Part shown: positions 1-12,027 of the stretch, piece by piece | How positions within the stretch are numbered: the first letter of the stretch is position 1 | Layout of the letters: each line of letters starts with the position of its first letter | NCBI GenBank assembly: GCA_031002005.1 | Contig: CM061919.1 | Span: 18,051,687-18,115,686 of the forward strand | Reading direction: 5' to 3' | Source of the DNA: Vandiemenella viatica | Lineage: Eukaryota; Arthropoda; Insecta; Orthoptera; Morabidae | DNA length: 64,000 nt | Translations under genes and position numbers: made by a program | The notes under the pieces: generated by a model | Seen by the model: only the letters and a program-made list of their open reading frames with translations | What the model was told of the DNA's origin: nothing | The model's database searches: none

Positions 1-270
1 ATTAACCGATCACTACCCTTTTTTTTTTTTTTTTTTGCCGTGTTTATACTGTTCCATTACTACATTTGCTCATTTTACCATCGCCTGCCAAAATATTAAA
101 TATATTATCTCAGACATTGTATACCGATATCGATAGTCTACTCCTTATCTGTGAAGGGAAAGAAGGATAGGAAAATTCAACCCAACACTTACCATAGCTG
201 ACAGTGGCTGGGATCGATGAACACATTTAATTCAGTAGTTTAGTACTGATTTTTTCTTGCAAGTAGATTA

Positions 271-326
271 GACACTTAGCGAGGAGGTGATTTGTGTGGT
301 CACATCCTATCCCCTCGCTAAGTGTC
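271..326. repeat. Inverted repeat abutting assembly gap
   Basis: A 14-base arm at 271-284 (gacacttagcgagg) is the exact reverse complement of 313-326, and the second arm ends at the first N of the gap. The 28-base loop has no recognised function. It could be a transposon terminus or a fold-back where assembly stopped. The preceding 1-270 holds a T-run and no gene that I can support. Confidence 0.7.
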
Positions 327-1326
327 NNNNNNNNNNNNNNNNNNNNNNNNNNNNNNNNNNNNNNNNNNNNNNNNNNNNNNNNNNNNNNNNNNNNNNNNNN
401 NNNNNNNNNNNNNNNNNNNNNNNNNNNNNNNNNNNNNNNNNNNNNNNNNNNNNNNNNNNNNNNNNNNNNNNNNNNNNNNNNNNNNNNNNNNNNNNNNNNN
501 NNNNNNNNNNNNNNNNNNNNNNNNNNNNNNNNNNNNNNNNNNNNNNNNNNNNNNNNNNNNNNNNNNNNNNNNNNNNNNNNNNNNNNNNNNNNNNNNNNNN
601 NNNNNNNNNNNNNNNNNNNNNNNNNNNNNNNNNNNNNNNNNNNNNNNNNNNNNNNNNNNNNNNNNNNNNNNNNNNNNNNNNNNNNNNNNNNNNNNNNNNN
701 NNNNNNNNNNNNNNNNNNNNNNNNNNNNNNNNNNNNNNNNNNNNNNNNNNNNNNNNNNNNNNNNNNNNNNNNNNNNNNNNNNNNNNNNNNNNNNNNNNNN
801 NNNNNNNNNNNNNNNNNNNNNNNNNNNNNNNNNNNNNNNNNNNNNNNNNNNNNNNNNNNNNNNNNNNNNNNNNNNNNNNNNNNNNNNNNNNNNNNNNNNN
901 NNNNNNNNNNNNNNNNNNNNNNNNNNNNNNNNNNNNNNNNNNNNNNNNNNNNNNNNNNNNNNNNNNNNNNNNNNNNNNNNNNNNNNNNNNNNNNNNNNNN
1001 NNNNNNNNNNNNNNNNNNNNNNNNNNNNNNNNNNNNNNNNNNNNNNNNNNNNNNNNNNNNNNNNNNNNNNNNNNNNNNNNNNNNNNNNNNNNNNNNNNNN
1101 NNNNNNNNNNNNNNNNNNNNNNNNNNNNNNNNNNNNNNNNNNNNNNNNNNNNNNNNNNNNNNNNNNNNNNNNNNNNNNNNNNNNNNNNNNNNNNNNNNNN
1201 NNNNNNNNNNNNNNNNNNNNNNNNNNNNNNNNNNNNNNNNNNNNNNNNNNNNNNNNNNNNNNNNNNNNNNNNNNNNNNNNNNNNNNNNNNNNNNNNNNNN
1301 NNNNNNNNNNNNNNNNNNNNNNNNNN
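327..1326. other. Assembly gap of exactly 1000 N
   Basis: The run of N is exactly 1000 long, the same length as the second gap at 26947-27946. This indicates a fixed-size scaffolding placeholder rather than a measured distance. Open frames crossing it are artefacts. Confidence 0.98.
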
Positions 1327-4300
1327 ATCTTATATCTCTAAATAAAATTCTGCCGCTGTCAACCCCATGTGTCCTTCTTCACCTTCAACATATTTTGCAA
1401 AAGGCTGTAGAATCTATCGATAGGCATGCTCAATAACATCTACGCAAATTGGCCACTCTGTACCTTTCCCATCTCAAAGCAGGACAACCTCTCCCCTGTC
1501 AATTACCAGGACACCAAACCAGGTGTCAACCCCCCCCCCCCCCTCATTTCCTCACAACCATCTATTGCTCAGCTTTTCAACATACCTCTACCACCTCCCT
1601 TATAACCCACATCTCACCCAGTCAGTCCGAATTAAGCTGCCAAACCCAAAACGGCTGTTATTAATCTGTTTTCTTCTCCACTCTCAGAACCACAACTCTC
1701 ACTACTCTTCAAGGTTCTCACCTTCTCACCCACTCCAAAATTTGATGAGACCACCGTAGTACGTGACTCCTTAGCTTTCTGCCGCACACTCCGCTGGAAG
1801 TATCACTTTGCCTCAAAGAGCAACAATATGGACACTCAGAATAACCTGGAGCCCAGTCTCCAAAAGTTCCAACCACCCTCCATTCTTGATCCACCACCTC
1901 TCCCACAAAACCACCCTCTCCAATTGTTTCAATATCTAGTTTCCACCAGTTTGGCTTCTCCTAGTTTCATAACTCTACCCTGTGGCACCAATCTGACTCG
2001 TTCAGAAACCCGTGCCACCAGGGAACTCTCCTCTGATACAGAATTGATCATTCTACTTGCAGGCAAGGGCTCAACTACGGTGGTCATGAACCGGTGTGAC
2101 TTTGTCACTGAAGCACTGCGTCAGCTGTCTGACACCAACACTTACCGCCCCCTCAACCATGATCCCACACCTGCAGTGAGTGATAGAATAAAAGATTATA
2201 TATAGGTTAGTGGACCTCTCCAAGGACTCACTCCTCACTCCAGAAAAGCCATGCACACCTTCCCTATACCTGCTTCCTAAAATTCATAAGCCTGGCAACC
2301 CAGCACGTCCCATAGTTGCTGCATATGGCTCACCTACTGAGCATATCTCTGCCTTGGTTGACCAGCATCTACAGCCTATTGTCAGCCAGCTTCCCTCCCA
2401 CATCAAAGACACCCGACACTTCCTCTCTTGATTGGCTACAGTACCCATACCTCTTGCCCCTGATTCCTTCCTAGTGAAGGTTGATGTGACCTCCTTATAC
2501 ACAAATATTCCCCACTGCCATGGGCTCAGTGCCATGTAACACTTTCTAGACCAGCGTCCACCCAATAGCCTTCCCACCAGAACTTTCCTGATCACCCTTG
2601 CTGAACTAATACTAAATAACAACTTTTTTCATTTGATGGGAAAATTCATCACCAAGTTAGCAGCTCTGCCATGAGCACTCGTATGGTGCCCTTATACGCT
2701 AACCTCTACCTAGGCTGCCTAGAACAATCATTCATAGCTGAAGCACATCTGAAACCCCTCTTGTGGGTCAGATTCATTGATGATATTTTCATAATCTGGA
2801 CCCAAGGGGAAGACAACCTACTCAGTTTCCTCAATAAACTTAATACCGTCAGCTCCCTGAAATTCACATGGACTTACTCTCATACACAGGCCACTTTCCT
2901 GGATGTTGACCTTTCCCTTATGAATGGCTACATCCACACAGCTGTACATATCAAACCCATCAACCTACAACAGTACCTTCATTATGATAGCTGCCACCCT
3001 CATCACATCAAACGTTCCCTCCCCTACAGCCTAGGCATTCAGGGTAGTCACATTTGTTCCAATCAACAGGCCCTTCAACAATATGCCAGCAATATCTCTG
3101 AAGCCCTGATTTCCCACAATTACCCACCACATTTAGTTCACAAACAGGTTTCACGTGCCACATCACAACCCACTCAACCTATCAACAATCCACAACCCTC
3201 TCAAACCCACCATAGCCCTGTTTTGATAACGCGTTACTTCCCAGGCTTGGAATCCGTCAACCACGTCTTGAGACAAGGTTACGATTTCCTTCGAGCCTGC
3301 CCTGAGTTGAGATACCTCCTTCCTAAAATCCTCCCTCACCCACCCAGAACCTGCTTCAGTAGACCTCCAAACCTCAACCAACTCTTGGTCCATAAACACG
3401 GGTCTCCCCAGCCTGCAAGACAGCCCCAAGGTTCATTTCCTTGCAACAGATCCCGTTGCAAATTATGCAGCATGCACCCGCCTTCCACCACCTTTACCAA
3501 CCCCGTAACTGTGGAAAGCTTTCCCATCACAGGACTCGCCACTTGTGTATCCTCCCACCTTATATACCAACTCACTTGTAACCATTGCCTAGCCTCCTAC
3601 ATTGGACTCACAACAAATCCACTGGCCATCAGAATGAATGGACACAGACAATCGGTACACACCCAGAACCCTGACCACCCTGTATCTTATCATGCCACCA
3701 CACATGGTACCAACATTTTTAACACATGTTTCTCAGTTCACGCCATCAGAGTCCTCTCAGATAAAAGCAGTATTTCAGAACTTAGGAGGTGGGAACTGGC
3801 TTATCAGTGCCAACTGGGTACCAGACAACCACCAGGTCTAAATTTAAGATGGCACCAATTTTCATCCCACCTATCCCTCTTACCTCCACCTTCACCTTCT
3901 TCCATAGAACCACTTCTCACGAGAGCCGATCTTTATACTTCGAATTTTGTTTATTTTTAATTTCAAATTTCCGTATATTTTGTTTTTCAGCTGTTTGCAC
4001 ATATGTCCATTGCTTAATAGAAATTTAGGACCATTAACTGAGATCCACTGCACTTCTGCGATTGGTCCCTATGTACAATTTTACCTTCTACTTTCTATTC
4101 ATTATCATTTTCCAGCCTATGATTTTCTACCGCCACCCTCACTTCTCGTCAAGTTGTAACCCCCCCCCCCTCCCCCCACTATGAGCTACCGGCATTGTAG
4201 CTTATGCAGTTGGCTTCCAGCCGCCAGCGTATAGCCTTCTCACTCCTACTGATGAAGAGCCAGGGCTCGAAAATTATATTCTATATGTGTGCATGTTTTT

Positions 4301-4342
4301 TATGCCAACACCACAGGAATCCTTTTCTATGGTAAGCGGTGA
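1327..4342 (+). mobile_element. Penelope-like retroelement, 5' side lost in gap
   Basis: A degenerate Penelope-like element runs from the gap edge to the point where an RTE-like element inserted. It carries a Penelope-type reverse transcriptase followed by a GIY-YIG-like endonuclease. A 3' non-coding tail (3961-4342) includes a C-rich run near 4160 and a terminal segment before the RTE target site. Its 5' part is missing or lies in the N gap. Several stops and frame changes make it a dead copy. Confidence 0.8.
1828..3960 (+). pseudogene. Penelope-like RT plus GIY-YIG endonuclease, broken
   Basis: The reading frame is split at about 2205, 2431 and 2660. In order it shows an N-terminal block with KGSTTVVMNR, the motif LPKIHKPGNPARPIV typical of Penelope RTs, then DVTSLYTNIP. 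The last frame (2671-3960, 429 residues) has RMVPLYANLYLG and the catalytic box RFIDDIF, whose Asp pair is at residues 37-38. It continues with FLDVD and QYLHYDSCHPHHIKRS, which precede a cysteine-rich linker (RCKLCSMH). The C-terminal GIY-YIG-like segment includes IYQLTCNHCLASYIGLTT, with an Arg and an NGHR motif after it. That domain order is specific to Penelope-like elements. Earlier frames at 1449-1759 may be upstream coding sequence but carry no motif I recognise. Confidence 0.8.
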
Positions 4343-4371
4343 TTTTTATCCTCTTTTTTTTTTTGCTGTCG

Positions 4372-5956
4372 TCAGTCTTTAGACTGGTTTGATGCAATCC
4401 TCCATCCCTTCCTATCCTGTGCTAACCTCTTCATTTCTACATACCCCTTACAACCCACGTCCTCAATTATCTGCTTCATGTATTCTAATCTCTGTCTACC
4501 TCTACAGTTCTTACCTTCAACTGTTCCCTCCACTAACAAATTAACCCATCCAGCATGTCTCAAAATATGACCTACCAGCCTGTCTCTTCTTTCCGTAAGC
4601 TTCTTCCATAAACTTCTTTTCTCACCCATCATTTCCAAAACTCGTTCATTTCTTACTTTGTCTGTCCACCTAATTTTCATCATTGTTCTGTAGCACCACA
4701 TTTCAAATGCTTCAAGTTTCTTTCTTTCCGGTATTCCTAAAGTCCATGTTTCGCTACTGTAAAGTGCTGTGCTCCACACATAGAGTTTTAAGAAGTTCTT
4801 TCTAATTCCTAGATCAATATTTGAAACTAAAAGGTTTCTCTTTTTCATGAAGGCTCTTTTTGCTAGTGCTATTCTGCTTTTCACATCATTCCTGCTTCGG
4901 CCATCGGTTGTAATTTTGCTTCCCAAGTAACAGAACTCACTCACTTCTCCTATTGCATCCGATCCTATTTTTATATTTAATCTGCTAGTATTGGTATCAT
5001 TTCTGCTACATTTCATCACTTTTGTTTTACTTAGGTTTATATTCAGTCCAAAATCTTCCTTCAGTATTTTGTTCATGCCATTCAATAACTTCTCAATATC
5101 CTCAGCCCTCTCTGCTAATAAGACAATGTCGTCAGCAAATCGTAGCATACTGATTTTTTCTCCCCGAAAACTTATGCCACATGGAAATTTTTCTTTGACT
5201 TTCTTCATTGCTTCTTCTACATACAAGTTGAATATTAAAGGGGATAGACTACAACCTTATCTCTCACCCTTTTTAACTGATGCATGTCTCTCATGATTCT
5301 CTACTTTTATTACAGCCACTTGATTCTTATATAGTTTATAGAGTATTCTTCTATCTCGATACTTTAGACCTGACTTCTTTAAAATTTTGAACATCTTGTC
5401 CCACCTAACATTATCAAAAGCTTTTTCTAAATCAAAAAATGCCATAAAAGTATCTTTGTTTTTCTTGATCCGCCCTTCAAGTGTTAATCTTAAAGACAGA
5501 ATTGCTTCCCTCGTACCACGATTTTTCCTAAACCCAAACTGATCTTCACCTACTATATCTTCTACTACCCTTTCCATCCTTCTGTATATTATTCTGGTCA
5601 GTAATTTTGAAGCATCTGACGTTAGACTAATGGTGCGATAATTCTCACATTTGTCGGCTTGTGCTTTCTTTGGAAATGTGAAGATGATATTTTTTTTATT
5701 AAAATCTGTTGGAATTTCTCCTGTTTCATAAATTTTTTGATATCAGCTTGAATAATCTTTCGATTCCTTCCTCTCCTAGAGATTTAAGAAGTTCTGCAGG
5801 CATCTCATCAATTCCAACTGCCTTATTTGCTTTCAAGTCATTCAGAGATTTATTAAATTCTGTCCTCAAAACAGGATCTCCTAAGTCATCAATGTCGACA
5901 TCGCCTTCCTTTTCCAATACACTATTGTTCAAGTCGTCCCCATCATACAGTTTCTC
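4372..5956 (-). pseudogene. RTE-like reverse transcriptase (3' half of the RTE ORF)
   Basis: The minus strand continues the RTE frame after the nested insertion: DEMPAELLK (about 5780), GEDQFGFRKNRGT, FFDLEKAFDNV with the first catalytic Asp, and LRFADDIVLLAE with the catalytic Asp pair. The C-terminal region includes LYSSETWTL and FEMWCYRTMMKIRWTDKVRN, characteristic of RTE-group RTs. There is a frame change near 5700. A TAA replaces the Gln of the RQGCSLSP box near 5255, so the enzyme cannot be made. The reading frame ends at 4372, close to the poly(A) end. Confidence 0.87.
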
Positions 5957-6046
5957 CCCCACAGGGGCCTGGTACGCAAGTGCCAGGTACGGGTTTGGCG
6001 AACCCGCGGTGCCCGAGCTGGAAACTTGTGAGCGCCGCAAGTTTCC
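5957..6046 (+). other. Run of stem-loops at the 5' end of the I-like element
   Basis: Four stem-loops follow one another from the first base: 5957-5967 (cccc/gggg), 5968-5987 (8-bp stem with a GCAA tetraloop and one G-U pair), 5990-6006 (cgggtt/aacccg), and 6020-6046 (ggaaactt/aagtttcc). Related elements can carry an internal promoter or a self-cleaving HDV-like ribozyme at this position. I cannot show a double pseudoknot by eye, so only the secondary structure is claimed. Confidence 0.65.
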
Positions 6047-6400
6047 CACACCGTAAACTCCTACCATGCTTCAACGACCACCGTAGGGCGTGGCAGTGGA
6101 ACGTTGTGTGCCTAGGAGAACGGGGATCTTGGCTTCATCGCCCGGATCGCGAGGACGGTACAAACCTCTTTAAAAAACCCCTCAACCTCAAGGTGAGTAA
6201 CGTGCCGAGGAGGTGGATGGGTGGTGAGGCAAACCACCCGCTAACGTACAACCTCAGGGGCACCTGCCGCACCCCTGTTGTAGTGGGCTTGGTGGCGTGA
6301 TACGGGGGCTCCACGTCACTTGACTTTTAGGTCCTCCGGACTCGTGGGAACAATACCGAAAAAAAATAATCCCAAAAACCCTTCCACCTGCGGCCTGGGC

Positions 6401-7856
6401 ATGTCGCAGGGGAACTCAAACTCTAACGCCCAAAGAATTGGTAAACGGGCTAGGGTCGAAAGCCCTCCTGAGGAAGAAAATGTTTGTAACAGAAAGGGTC
6501 ATATTATTGATGACGCCTTTGTAATAATGTCAAGAAAGGAGGGATCCTTTGAGAAGGTCTCTCCTTTCTATATCCAAAAAGGTCTGGAAGGGATAGCTGG
6601 AACGTTGAAAAGTGTAAAGAAGCTGAGGAACGGGACACTGCTTTTAGAAACATCTATCTATAAGCAGGCTGTCCTACTCCTTAAGTGTGAGAAGCTCGGG
6701 GAGTTCGCAGTAAAGTGCGAACTCCATAAAACTCTAAACAGCAGTAAAGGCGTGGTCACCTGCCGCGATTTGATAGAGATACAGACCGAGGAACTCCTTA
6801 AGGAGTGGAGATCAGAGAATGTGGTCGAGGTTCGTCAGATCACACGAAGGGTTAACGGCAGTCTCGAGAAGACTGCCACCTTCGTCCTGACGTTCGACAC
6901 TCCGACGTTGCCGAAAGCCATCAAGGCTGGGTATTTACATCTGAACGTTCGCCCGTATGTACCGGACCCCATGCGCTGCTTCAAGTGCCAGAGGTTCGGG
7001 CATACGACGGCGAACTGTAAAGGCAACCCCACCTGTGGGAAATGTGGTAAAGCGGCGCATGAGCCGGGTGCCGTCTGCACCCTCCCACAGGTGTGTGTGA
7101 ACTGCTCTGGGCCACACCCAGCCTGGAGCAGGGAGTGTCGGGTGTATCTAGAAGAAAAAAAGATACAGGAGCTGAAAACGAAAGAGCGGTTGTCGTATGG
7201 TGATGCGAAGAAGCGGTATAAGGCCCTAGCACCACCAGTCTTCGCAACCAGCTTCGCGAAGACTTTGTCAGCTCCCGTCAGGAAACAAAGTGCTGCTACT
7301 CAGACTGTCCTTTGCAGACATGAGCACAACTACAACGTGCTCATGTCAATGCAACTGTGGCGCTAAAGCTACTAAGGTCATAACACCCAAGACCGCGGAC
7401 GTCGGTAGCAACACGTCTGCAACTCCGACCACTAAGGCAGCAGGTTCCGCAGTTCCACCAGCAGAAGTGCAGCCATCCGCTACGATAATTCTTTCTGCTA
7501 CAGCAGAAGCAGTAGTAGCACCAGCTGAAACAGAAGTAGTGTCGACAACGCCATCAGCTAGTAGCGGATGGCAAACAGTACAGAAAGTTCGGGGTCCGAA
7601 ATTTAAACATACGGACCCTACTGCATTTGTGAAGTCCCCTTCTGCTTCTCCCCCAAGGTCACCACCTGCCAGGGAAAAGAGGGGGCAAAGGCCTCAGCGC
7701 AAGAAATGTGCGCAAGACACCGAGGCCTGTTCACAACAAGATTCGTCTTCGGACCCCGAAGATGAAGGAATGCTGGTGGACGAACCTGGTTCTGTTCCTC
7801 AGCAGGCACCACCGGAGGACCCACCCGAACCGGGGCGGGTGAAATTAAATAGGTAG
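6401..7856 (+). pseudogene. I-like ORF1 (nucleic-acid-binding protein), one frameshift
   Basis: ORF1 most plausibly begins at the ATG at 6401 (MSQGNSNSN); the open frame extends upstream only through non-ATG codons. It encodes the RNA-packaging chaperone of the retrotransposon particle. An N-terminal RRM-like region is followed by three zinc knuckles around 6979-7140: CFKCQRFGHTTANC, then CGKCGKAAHEPGAVC, then CVNCSGPHPAWSREC. After about 7300 the frame shifts by one and continues as a Ser/Pro/Thr-rich acidic tail to a stop at 7856. ORF2 starts two bases further on, the usual tight coupling. The single frameshift could be an inactivating mutation or a sequencing error. Confidence 0.85.
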
Positions 7857-7857
7857 G

Positions 7858-10800
7858 ATGGCTCCCATACTGCAGTGGAACGTCAATGGATTTCAGGCTC
7901 ACAAAGAGGAAGTCCAACTCTTAGCACGGTCTAAACCCTTGTGTCTCTGCTTACAAGAGACACATTTTAGACCAAACCACCATCCTGTGCTAAGAGGATA
8001 TGACAGTATATAGAAAGGACGATACCGAGGGTGATCGAGCGAAAGGCGGAGTGGCGGTGTTTGTCCGAAACACTGTCCACTCTGAACCTATAGCTCTCAC
8101 CTCTGAGCTACAAGCAGTGGCAGTGAGGATTCATGGTCCCATAAAGTTGACCATATGCTCTATTTATCTACCACCTAATGCGTCCGTCAGTTATGACGAC
8201 CTACTAAACATCCTGCGGACAGCTTGCTCGGCCATTCCTTCTCTTAGATTTCAACGCACATAGTGCGTTGTGGGGATCAAACGCAGATAGCCCCAGAGGC
8301 CGAGTGGTTGGTAGATTAATAGAGCAAGAGGAAATATGCATCCTCAATACTGGTCAAATGACCCACTTCACCACTGCTTCCGGATCGTCCTCTGCCATTG
8401 ACCTTTCATTGTGCTCTCCTTCAATAGCGGACTCCGTGCATTGGGAGGTGGACCGCGACCTTCATGGAAGCGACCACTTCCCGATACATATGCACGTGGA
8501 GTTCAGTCGTGTTGGGGGAAACATCAGACGTAAATGGAACGTCAGCAAAGCTGACTGGCAGCTCTTCTGCCGTTCAGTTGTCCTCCAAGCTCGTGAAAAG
8601 ATAGAGGACAAGGTGATTCATTTCACAGAAATGATTCACAAAGCAGCTGACGTTTCTATGCCGAAAAGCTCCGGAACGCTGCGACGGACGCCCGTACCCT
8701 GGTGGAACGATGAATGTCGTTCCGCTATTCAGGGGCGGAGAAGGGCGTTACGTCATTTTAAGTTGTATCCAACGGCCGACAACCTCGCAGCGTTCCGTAT
8801 TGCAAGAGCTAAGGCGCGCCGCCTAATTAAGGAGAGCAAGAAAAGGTCATGGCAGAATTTTGTGAGCACAATTAACCGTTCCACATCATCATCGAAAGTA
8901 TGGGAGTCTATCCGTCGTATATCCGGAAGGTGCTCTCGAGTACCAGTATCTGGGTTACTGGATCATGGGCATGTAATCACCGACGAACGAAGCATAGCGC
9001 AGTTGATGGCGGAGAACTTCGCTGCCATCACTCCGTCTGCCAGTTTGGGTGCTACTTTCCAGCGGCGAAGAATTGCTGCCGACAGGCACGTTTTATGCTT
9101 CGGTTCGTCGGACTCGCAGACTTACAATAGCCCTTTCTCACTTTGGGAATTGGAGTCTGCGCTAAACAGTGCAAAAGACACTGCCCCTGGACCTGATCTG
9201 ATCCAGTACCAGATGCTGAGGCATCTTTCAAATGATGCTAAGCTTTACCTTCTGGATATTTTTAACCATATATGGACCGAAGGACACTTCCCTGACTCGT
9301 GGAAAGAAGCAACTTTAATACCTATTTTAAAACCTGGGAAGGACAAGTTGTTGCCAGGTAGTTATCGTAGTATTGCCCTGACAAGCTGCGTGGGAAAGAC
9401 ACTGGAGAGGATGGTTAACCGCCGCCTCGTCTGGTGTCTAGAATCCCAAAACCTCCTAAGTCGCTTTCAGTGTGGATTCAGGAAGTTCCGTTCCACCATG
9501 GACAACCTGATCCTGCTGGAGGCGGCAATACAGGATGCGTTTATTCGCAGGCAACACCTTGTAGGTATCTTTTTCGACCTTGAAAAGGCTTACGATACTA
9601 CCTGGCGGCATGCTATATTAAAACAGTTACACGAATGGGGTTTTAGGGGTAACCTGCCCCGCTTTTTAAAATCATTTTTATCCGGTCGTTGCTTCCGGTA
9701 CCGAGTCGGTAGTGAAGTGTCCGATCTTTTTATCCAAGAAAATGGTGTTCCTCAGGGATCAGTTTTAAGCGTGACCCTTTTCGCCATTGCGATAAACTGC
9801 ATATCATGCGTTATAAGGAGTCCCATCCGGTACTCGTTGTACGTAGATGATTTCTTAATTTTTATCGCTTCGTCCAGCCTGAGAAGCGCTGAGCGGCAGT
9901 TGCAGCTCACGTTGAACAGGCTGGACGAATGGTCAGTGCACACCGGTTTTCGTTTCTCTGCTGAGAAAACCCGGTGTGTACTTTTTACTCGTAGTAGAAC
10001 TCTTTTACCGGAGCCCCACCTTACCTTGAGGAACACTGTTTTACGTTTTACTGATACTGTTCGTTTTCTGGGCCTCATTTTTGACACAAGGCTCAACTGG
10101 CTGCCACATCTCAAAGATGTGAAAGCCAGAGCCTCAAAAGCCTTAAATATTTTAAAATGTCTATGTGGCAGGTCGTGGGGCGCTGACCGCTCCTGCCTGC
10201 TACAATTTTATAGGGCCTTTGTACGGTCGCGACTGGAATACGGCTGCATCGTTTACAGCTCTGCACGGGATAGTTATCTTCGGATGCTGGATAGTGTCCA
10301 CCATGCAGGAATTCGGCTCGCCACGGGTGCCTACCGCACCAGCCCTATTGTCAGTATTTGCGCTGACTCTGGCGAGCCGCCGCTTACCTTCCGCCGGCAA
10401 CTCCTCATGGTGCGACACTACTTGCACATTGCCATAACACCTGGCAGTCCCGTGCATGATGTGGTTATGCGTCCGGATTTCGAACGGCTGTATATCAATC
10501 GCTACAGAGCGACTAAACCTTTCAGCTTCCGTACAAGGGCCGTTTTAGAACAATTTGGGTTTGAGTTACCTTCTTTTTATCACCAGGGATGGAGTAAATC
10601 TCCTCCCTGGCTTTTAAGGAGGCCCAGAATAATCTTAGATCTCTGTCGGTATAGCAAATTGTATACCGCTAATAATGTTTTTATTACTATTTTTAACGAT
10701 ATTTTAAAACAGTATCACACGTTTACCCCGGTATTCACGGATGGGTCTAAGCAGGCTAATGGAGTGGGATGCTCTGTTGTGTTCCCTCGAGCGACTTACA

Positions 10801-11549
10801 CATACAAACTGGATGGTAGATGCAGCGTTTACACCGCCGAGTGTTACGCTGTTTTAAAGTCGCTCCGGCATATTAAATTAACCCGCGATAAGAGGTTCAT
10901 CATATGCTGTGATTCCCTGAGCTGTATTCAGGCCCTAGGAAATATGTACCCAGCAGATCGTCTAGTCCAGGACATCCAGGACGCCCTCCTTTCTCTCCAA
11001 TCTCACGGAAAGGAGGTGCTATTCTGCTGGGTACCCGGCCATGTGGGAATCAGGGGGAACGAGGCAGCTGATGTAGCTGCCAAGTTAGCCTGCGACAAGG
11101 TCAGAATTGACTTTGCTCCGGTCCCAAAGTCAGACCTTGCCTCGGCGGCGAAGAGAAATGCTTTTGAGGTGTGGGAGAGGCAGTGGCTGGAAGTAGAGCA
11201 TAATAAGCTCCGGCTTGTCAAACCAACCGTTCAGCCGTGGAGCAGCTCCTTCCAGCGGGCGAGGAGGGATGAGGTTCTCCTTACTCGCCTCCGTATAGGG
11301 CACTGTCCTCTGACGCACAGCTTTCTTCTCCGCCGGGAGGACCCACCGGAATGTGATGCCTGTGGCGTACCTTTGACGGTACGCCACATTTTAACTAATT
11401 GTATTTTATTCTATGACTTAAGGGCAGACGTTGGCCTAGCCAATGATCTGTCCCTTATTTTAGGTAATGAAGCTAGCAATGTGGCTAAAGTTTTAAAATT
11501 CTGTGTTGTGGGCGGTCTTATCCCAAAAATTTTGGGAAGACCGGCCTAA
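7858..11549 (+). pseudogene. I-like ORF2: endonuclease, RT, RNase H; two frameshifts
   Basis: The ATG at 7858 opens the endonuclease (PILQWNVNGFQAHKEEV, LQETHFRP). The frame changes near 8000 and again near 8255 (FNAHSALWGS), then stays open for 1093 codons (8268-11549). This frame holds the rest of the endonuclease (SDHFPI), the RT with DTAPGPD, FFDLEKAYDTTW, NGVPQGSVL and the catalytic YVDD, and a full RNase H (FTDGSK, TAECYAV, CCDSLS, GHVGIRGNEAAD). It ends with the zinc motif CDACGVPLTVRHILTNC. All RT and RNase H catalytic residues are present; only the endonuclease part is broken. A hairpin at 11513-11543 overlaps the stop codon. Confidence 0.9.
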
Positions 11550-11560
11550 TCTTTTAATGT

Positions 11561-11790
11561 GGATGAGTGGCCATTTTACAGCCACTCATCCATGTATTGT
11601 GCATAGCTCTCGTTTTGTTTTTGTTTTACTATTAGATTTAAGTTTTTACGTCTGACTGGCCCCTTTACAGCCAGACAGATATGTGCTGTGACGTTCGTAT
11701 TTTAATGGCCCCTTTACAGCCACCATTTTAGCTTTTTACTCGATTTGCCGTCTGTGTGGCCGACCCCTCTACAGTCGGCCATACAGACGG
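11561..11790 (+). other. Four 3' UTR hairpins with a shared loop motif
   Basis: Hairpins lie at 11561-11591, 11651-11679, 11704-11728 and 11748-11790. The first has an 11-bp perfect stem and the last a 16-bp stem with one G-U pair. The stem sequences differ but the loops share the core (C)CCYTTTACAG, with the last loop reading cccctctacag. Stem conservation by compensation with a fixed loop suggests selection on RNA structure. A role in recognition by the element's own RT is an inference. Confidence 0.75.
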
Positions 11791-12027
11791 TAGAACTTGG
11801 ATTTTAAGCCACATTGCTAAGCCGGTCGTTGTTAGGGCGCTAATGACCCCGCCGTCGACGCGCCCTTAAGCCCCAACAACAACAACAACATCATACAGTT
11901 TCTCAATGTGTTCCTTCCATCGGTTAGCTCTATCTTCATACCTCTTTTCTTCATTTCTCCAAAATTCTGTTTGATCTTTCTATATGCAACATCTACTTTA
12001 CCTATGACCAATTCCTTTTCTACTTCT

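Larger units (their letters stand above)
5957..11888 (+). mobile_element. Full-length I-clade-like non-LTR retrotransposon, private to the left haplotype
   Basis: The 5.93-kb element is flanked by a 16-base duplication, catcatacagtttctc, at 5941-5956 and 11889-11904. The tail is (AAC)n. The right haplotype has the uninterrupted site at 28321-28336, with one base different, which proves a recent insertion. It is much more GC-rich than its surroundings. The order is structured 5' UTR, ORF1 with three zinc knuckles, ORF2 with endonuclease, RT and RNase H, then a hairpin-rich 3' UTR. RNase H plus triple-knuckle ORF1 fits the I group (I, Nimb). The exact clade is an inference. Three apparent frameshifts break ORF1 once and ORF2 twice. 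Confidence 0.92.

Noticed and set aside
287..1436. Long open frames across 287-1436 and 26836-28024
   Set aside because: They are translations of N runs and have no sequence content.
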